DNA of 64,000 nt from Bacteroidota bacterium (lineage in GTDB: Bacteria > Bacteroidota > Bacteroidia > Bacteroidales > UBA12077): assembly GCA_020444275.1 (NCBI GenBank), contig JAHLLG010000001.1, positions 519,773 through 583,772 on the forward strand, in the 5' to 3' direction. Made by a program: the position numbers and the translations under genes. Shown piece after piece: positions 63,401-64,000 of this stretch. How positions within the stretch are numbered: position 1 is the first letter of the stretch; each line of letters starts with the position of its first letter. A model generated the notes under the pieces. It had not been told where the DNA came from and did no database searches. It saw only the letters and a list, made by a program, of their open reading frames with translations.

Positions 63401-63603
63401 TCGCTCCTTATAAAAAGGTTTTAGGCTTTTTAGTGACTCCTGTAATTTCCAATTTTTGGGATGATGTTTCCGAAGGAATTCATGCTGTCGCTGATAAAAT
63501 TAGAAGAATATACGATGGTAATGCGCAAAATTATGCTCTTCATATAATCATGTTTGTAGTTGTTTTTTATTTAATCGCTTTTGGAGGATTTTATGGAATT
63601 TAG
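60466..63603 (+). CDS. Tandem MrpD-like proton/cation-conducting subunits (H-H' fusion)
   Basis: A 1045-residue, wholly membrane protein of about 28 helices. It contains two NuoM/MrpD (Proton_antipo_M) modules end to end. Module 1 (about 1-500): Glu137 in FVFLEIST, Lys219 in LELKPFP, Lys334 in HILAKAGLF, Lys384 in FFAKWEL; the Lys usual in LLK of the next helix is missing (SSASATAG, 243-250). Module 2 (about 505-1000): Glu567 in FFFAWELMT, Lys641, Lys672 in ILLKAGVFG, Lys761 in HFMFKTLLF. A single MrpD is about 500 residues. Mbx/Mbs complexes carry two such subunits, H and H'; here they are one chain. Ends within the next gene (11-base overlap). Confidence 0.93.
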   Translation: MVGPIYIIAIALGTAFFLGFFKKANRTFSFGLMLLAMAFMTFISAQWLYAFLTQNQETVQIFTAGFKPPFSISLQMGFHESIFLTIINVLGLFSAIYLFGHLRDKGVNMMMVFVVLFMGLNVVVMTRDLFNLFVFLEISTIAIIGLILLEKKEDAISSGFKYLIASGIISGLLLIGIIAVYYYSESLFINDIIASKLMYVKGGTIATFLILIALVLELKPFPANGWALDVYESAHPGVGAIVSSASATAGIFILFKLLPAFSDSAYYIIAVIGTLTFVGSNLLGIKQNKATRLLGYSSIGQIGLVMAVIGLTPYLGDKTMFIAFGLLLTHILAKAGLFWLAGIVKSKNIRDWAVIRRNPHLLVLMGTFVFALIGFPPFPSFFAKWELIMQLANSSGMVWLAFILLGSFIEGIYMFRWFGYAVKGENKDLPEFKIHWNKILPAILFAIGLYAFGYYSSTLTGIAGKFNYLPLLFIVFLYAIDFLPVYIKNTISIAGVGYYLYTIYPGLEEYRLVFGLIFLAGGMLTLLAGYAYKGKRQGFYPLTIMMFAGLLGLIEAKTTLEFFFAWELMTAGSYFLIIRGKKSMPHALSYILFSVGGAYLILAGFALAHIDQNTFSLDILSNVQYYAPVIFTLLAVGFMTKTASIGLHIWLPGAHAEAESDVSPMVSAILLKAGVFGLIILMLHMGFQSFGNVDIYYILAWIGAITAVMGNMMAAFQEDAKRLLAYSSIGFLGYTVFGLALMSHLGWLAAISLSVIHFMFKTLLFLAIGGVVWRVKTKEMYKMGGLIKKMPFTFISVLMGIIVISGVPPLTGFGGKWILYNAVLDKGWFFPAAAVFFAGIIAFLYCFRLIHTIFLGQLKDEHREVKEAPFWMLVPQYIILGVIMLFSALPNSLLKPIGEILLPYFPDGALEWQGQLAISAFGYWNGKLIMFIVVGIFVTVFAWLWYMNRNAQKVKQFNIGYSAERPSLPETTHFAYNFFAPYKKVLGFLVTPVISNFWDDVSEGIHAVADKIRRIYDGNAQNYALHIIMFVVVFYLIAFGGFYGI

Positions 63604-64000
63604 TATTAAAAATATAGGATATGCACTGTTAACAATATTTATTGTTCTCAATTATGGATTAATCCTTCAAGGAATAATCAGAAAAATAGGTGCAAGGGTT
63701 GGCCGGCGATATGGTATTCGTTGGTATCAACCATACATAGATATTATAAAAAATTATGCCAAACGAAGTACTATAACACATGGTGTAATGTTTTATATTG
63801 CTCCTGTATTTCGATTATCAGGAGGTATAGGATTATTGCTCTTTATGCCAGTTATTTTTGGGTCTGAAATATTTAGTAATTTTTCATTTGCCGGAGATCT
63901 GGTATTGGTATTGTATTTTCAGTTTTTTGGAATATTAGGAATGGCATTAGGCGCTGCCGAAAGTGGTCATCCTTATTCGGCCATCGGTGTTTCAAGGGGA
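63593..64000 (+). CDS. NuoH/EchB/MbhM-like membrane subunit (partial, runs off window)
   Basis: The first 136 residues of a NuoH-family protein from the ATG at 63593, open to the window end. It contains GARVGRRYGIRWYQPYIDI near residue 34, the family's charged loop (compare KARxQxRxGPxxxQPxxDxxK), then the loop after helix 2 with GAAESGHPYSAIGVSRG near 120. This is the membrane subunit that connects the redox arm to the antiporter arm in complex I, Ech, Mbh and Mbx. Its place directly after the antiporter modules matches the Mbx order I recall. I do not see any catalytic subunit in the window. Confidence 0.9.
   Translation, partial: MEFSIKNIGYALLTIFIVLNYGLILQGIIRKIGARVGRRYGIRWYQPYIDIIKNYAKRSTITHGVMFYIAPVFRLSGGIGLLLFMPVIFGSEIFSNFSFAGDLVLVLYFQFFGILGMALGAAESGHPYSAIGVSRG

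Overview
The window is AT-rich and reads as the chromosome of a member of the Bacteroidota, most likely a marine, facultatively anaerobic Bacteroidia of the Marinilabiliales/Prolixibacteraceae kind. The family level is inference. Support comes from the SusC/SusD pair, the gldD/gldE gliding genes next to ssb and mutY, GGGP synthase, split transketolase, a zinc-free L36, TAnnTTTG-type -7 boxes, few Shine-Dalgarno sequences, and a complete Na+-pumping NqrA-F. I saw no rRNA, tRNA, CRISPR array or insertion sequence.

Layout. 1-3384 is the end of the ribosomal/alpha operon (infA end, rpmJ, rpsM, rpsK, rpsD, rpoA, rplQ). 3535-14685 holds enolase, a UbiD decarboxylase, a large propeller/SpoIIE-phosphatase sensor convergent with a hybrid histidine kinase whose ATPase looks degenerate, a secreted unknown and hisS. 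14753-18033 holds two MIO-type ammonia-lyases. 18086-23315 is a minus-strand run: split transketolase halves separated by a methylglyoxal synthase and a VWA protein, followed by an ECF sigma factor, a probable anti-sigma protein and a Spy-like periplasmic protein. 23536-29499 holds ychF, a secreted alkaline-phosphatase-fold protein with most catalytic residues replaced, and an NhaP-type antiporter with a cyclic-nucleotide-binding tail. 29687-35278 is a minus-strand cluster (HNH protein, GGGP synthase, PPTase, gldD, gldE, ssb, mutY). 35416-39634 holds an HU-like protein, a 29-residue basic protein, RNase G and DsbD. 39708-48372 is a SusC/SusD locus with two lipoproteins, divergent from a LytS/LytTR pair.

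48365-64000 is the bioenergetic region. ApbE (flavin transferase) and a nucleoside hydrolase-FmdE fusion lie next to nqrABCDEF. A Crp/Fnr regulator follows, with perfect palindromes sharing the core GACATATGTC on both sides. Then comes a tightly overlapping plus-strand operon that continues past the window: MrpE, F, G, DUF4040, an MbhE-MbhF-like fusion, MrpC, a 1045-residue double antiporter module, and the start of an EchB/MbhM (NuoH-like) subunit. The order fits an Mbx/Mbs-type complex better than a plain Mrp antiporter. The catalytic subunits would lie just beyond the window.

Together the right-hand third suggests sodium/proton energetics (Nqr, Mrp-type complex) under one Crp/Fnr regulator. 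This operon, its fused subunits and the flanking operators are the most interesting content.
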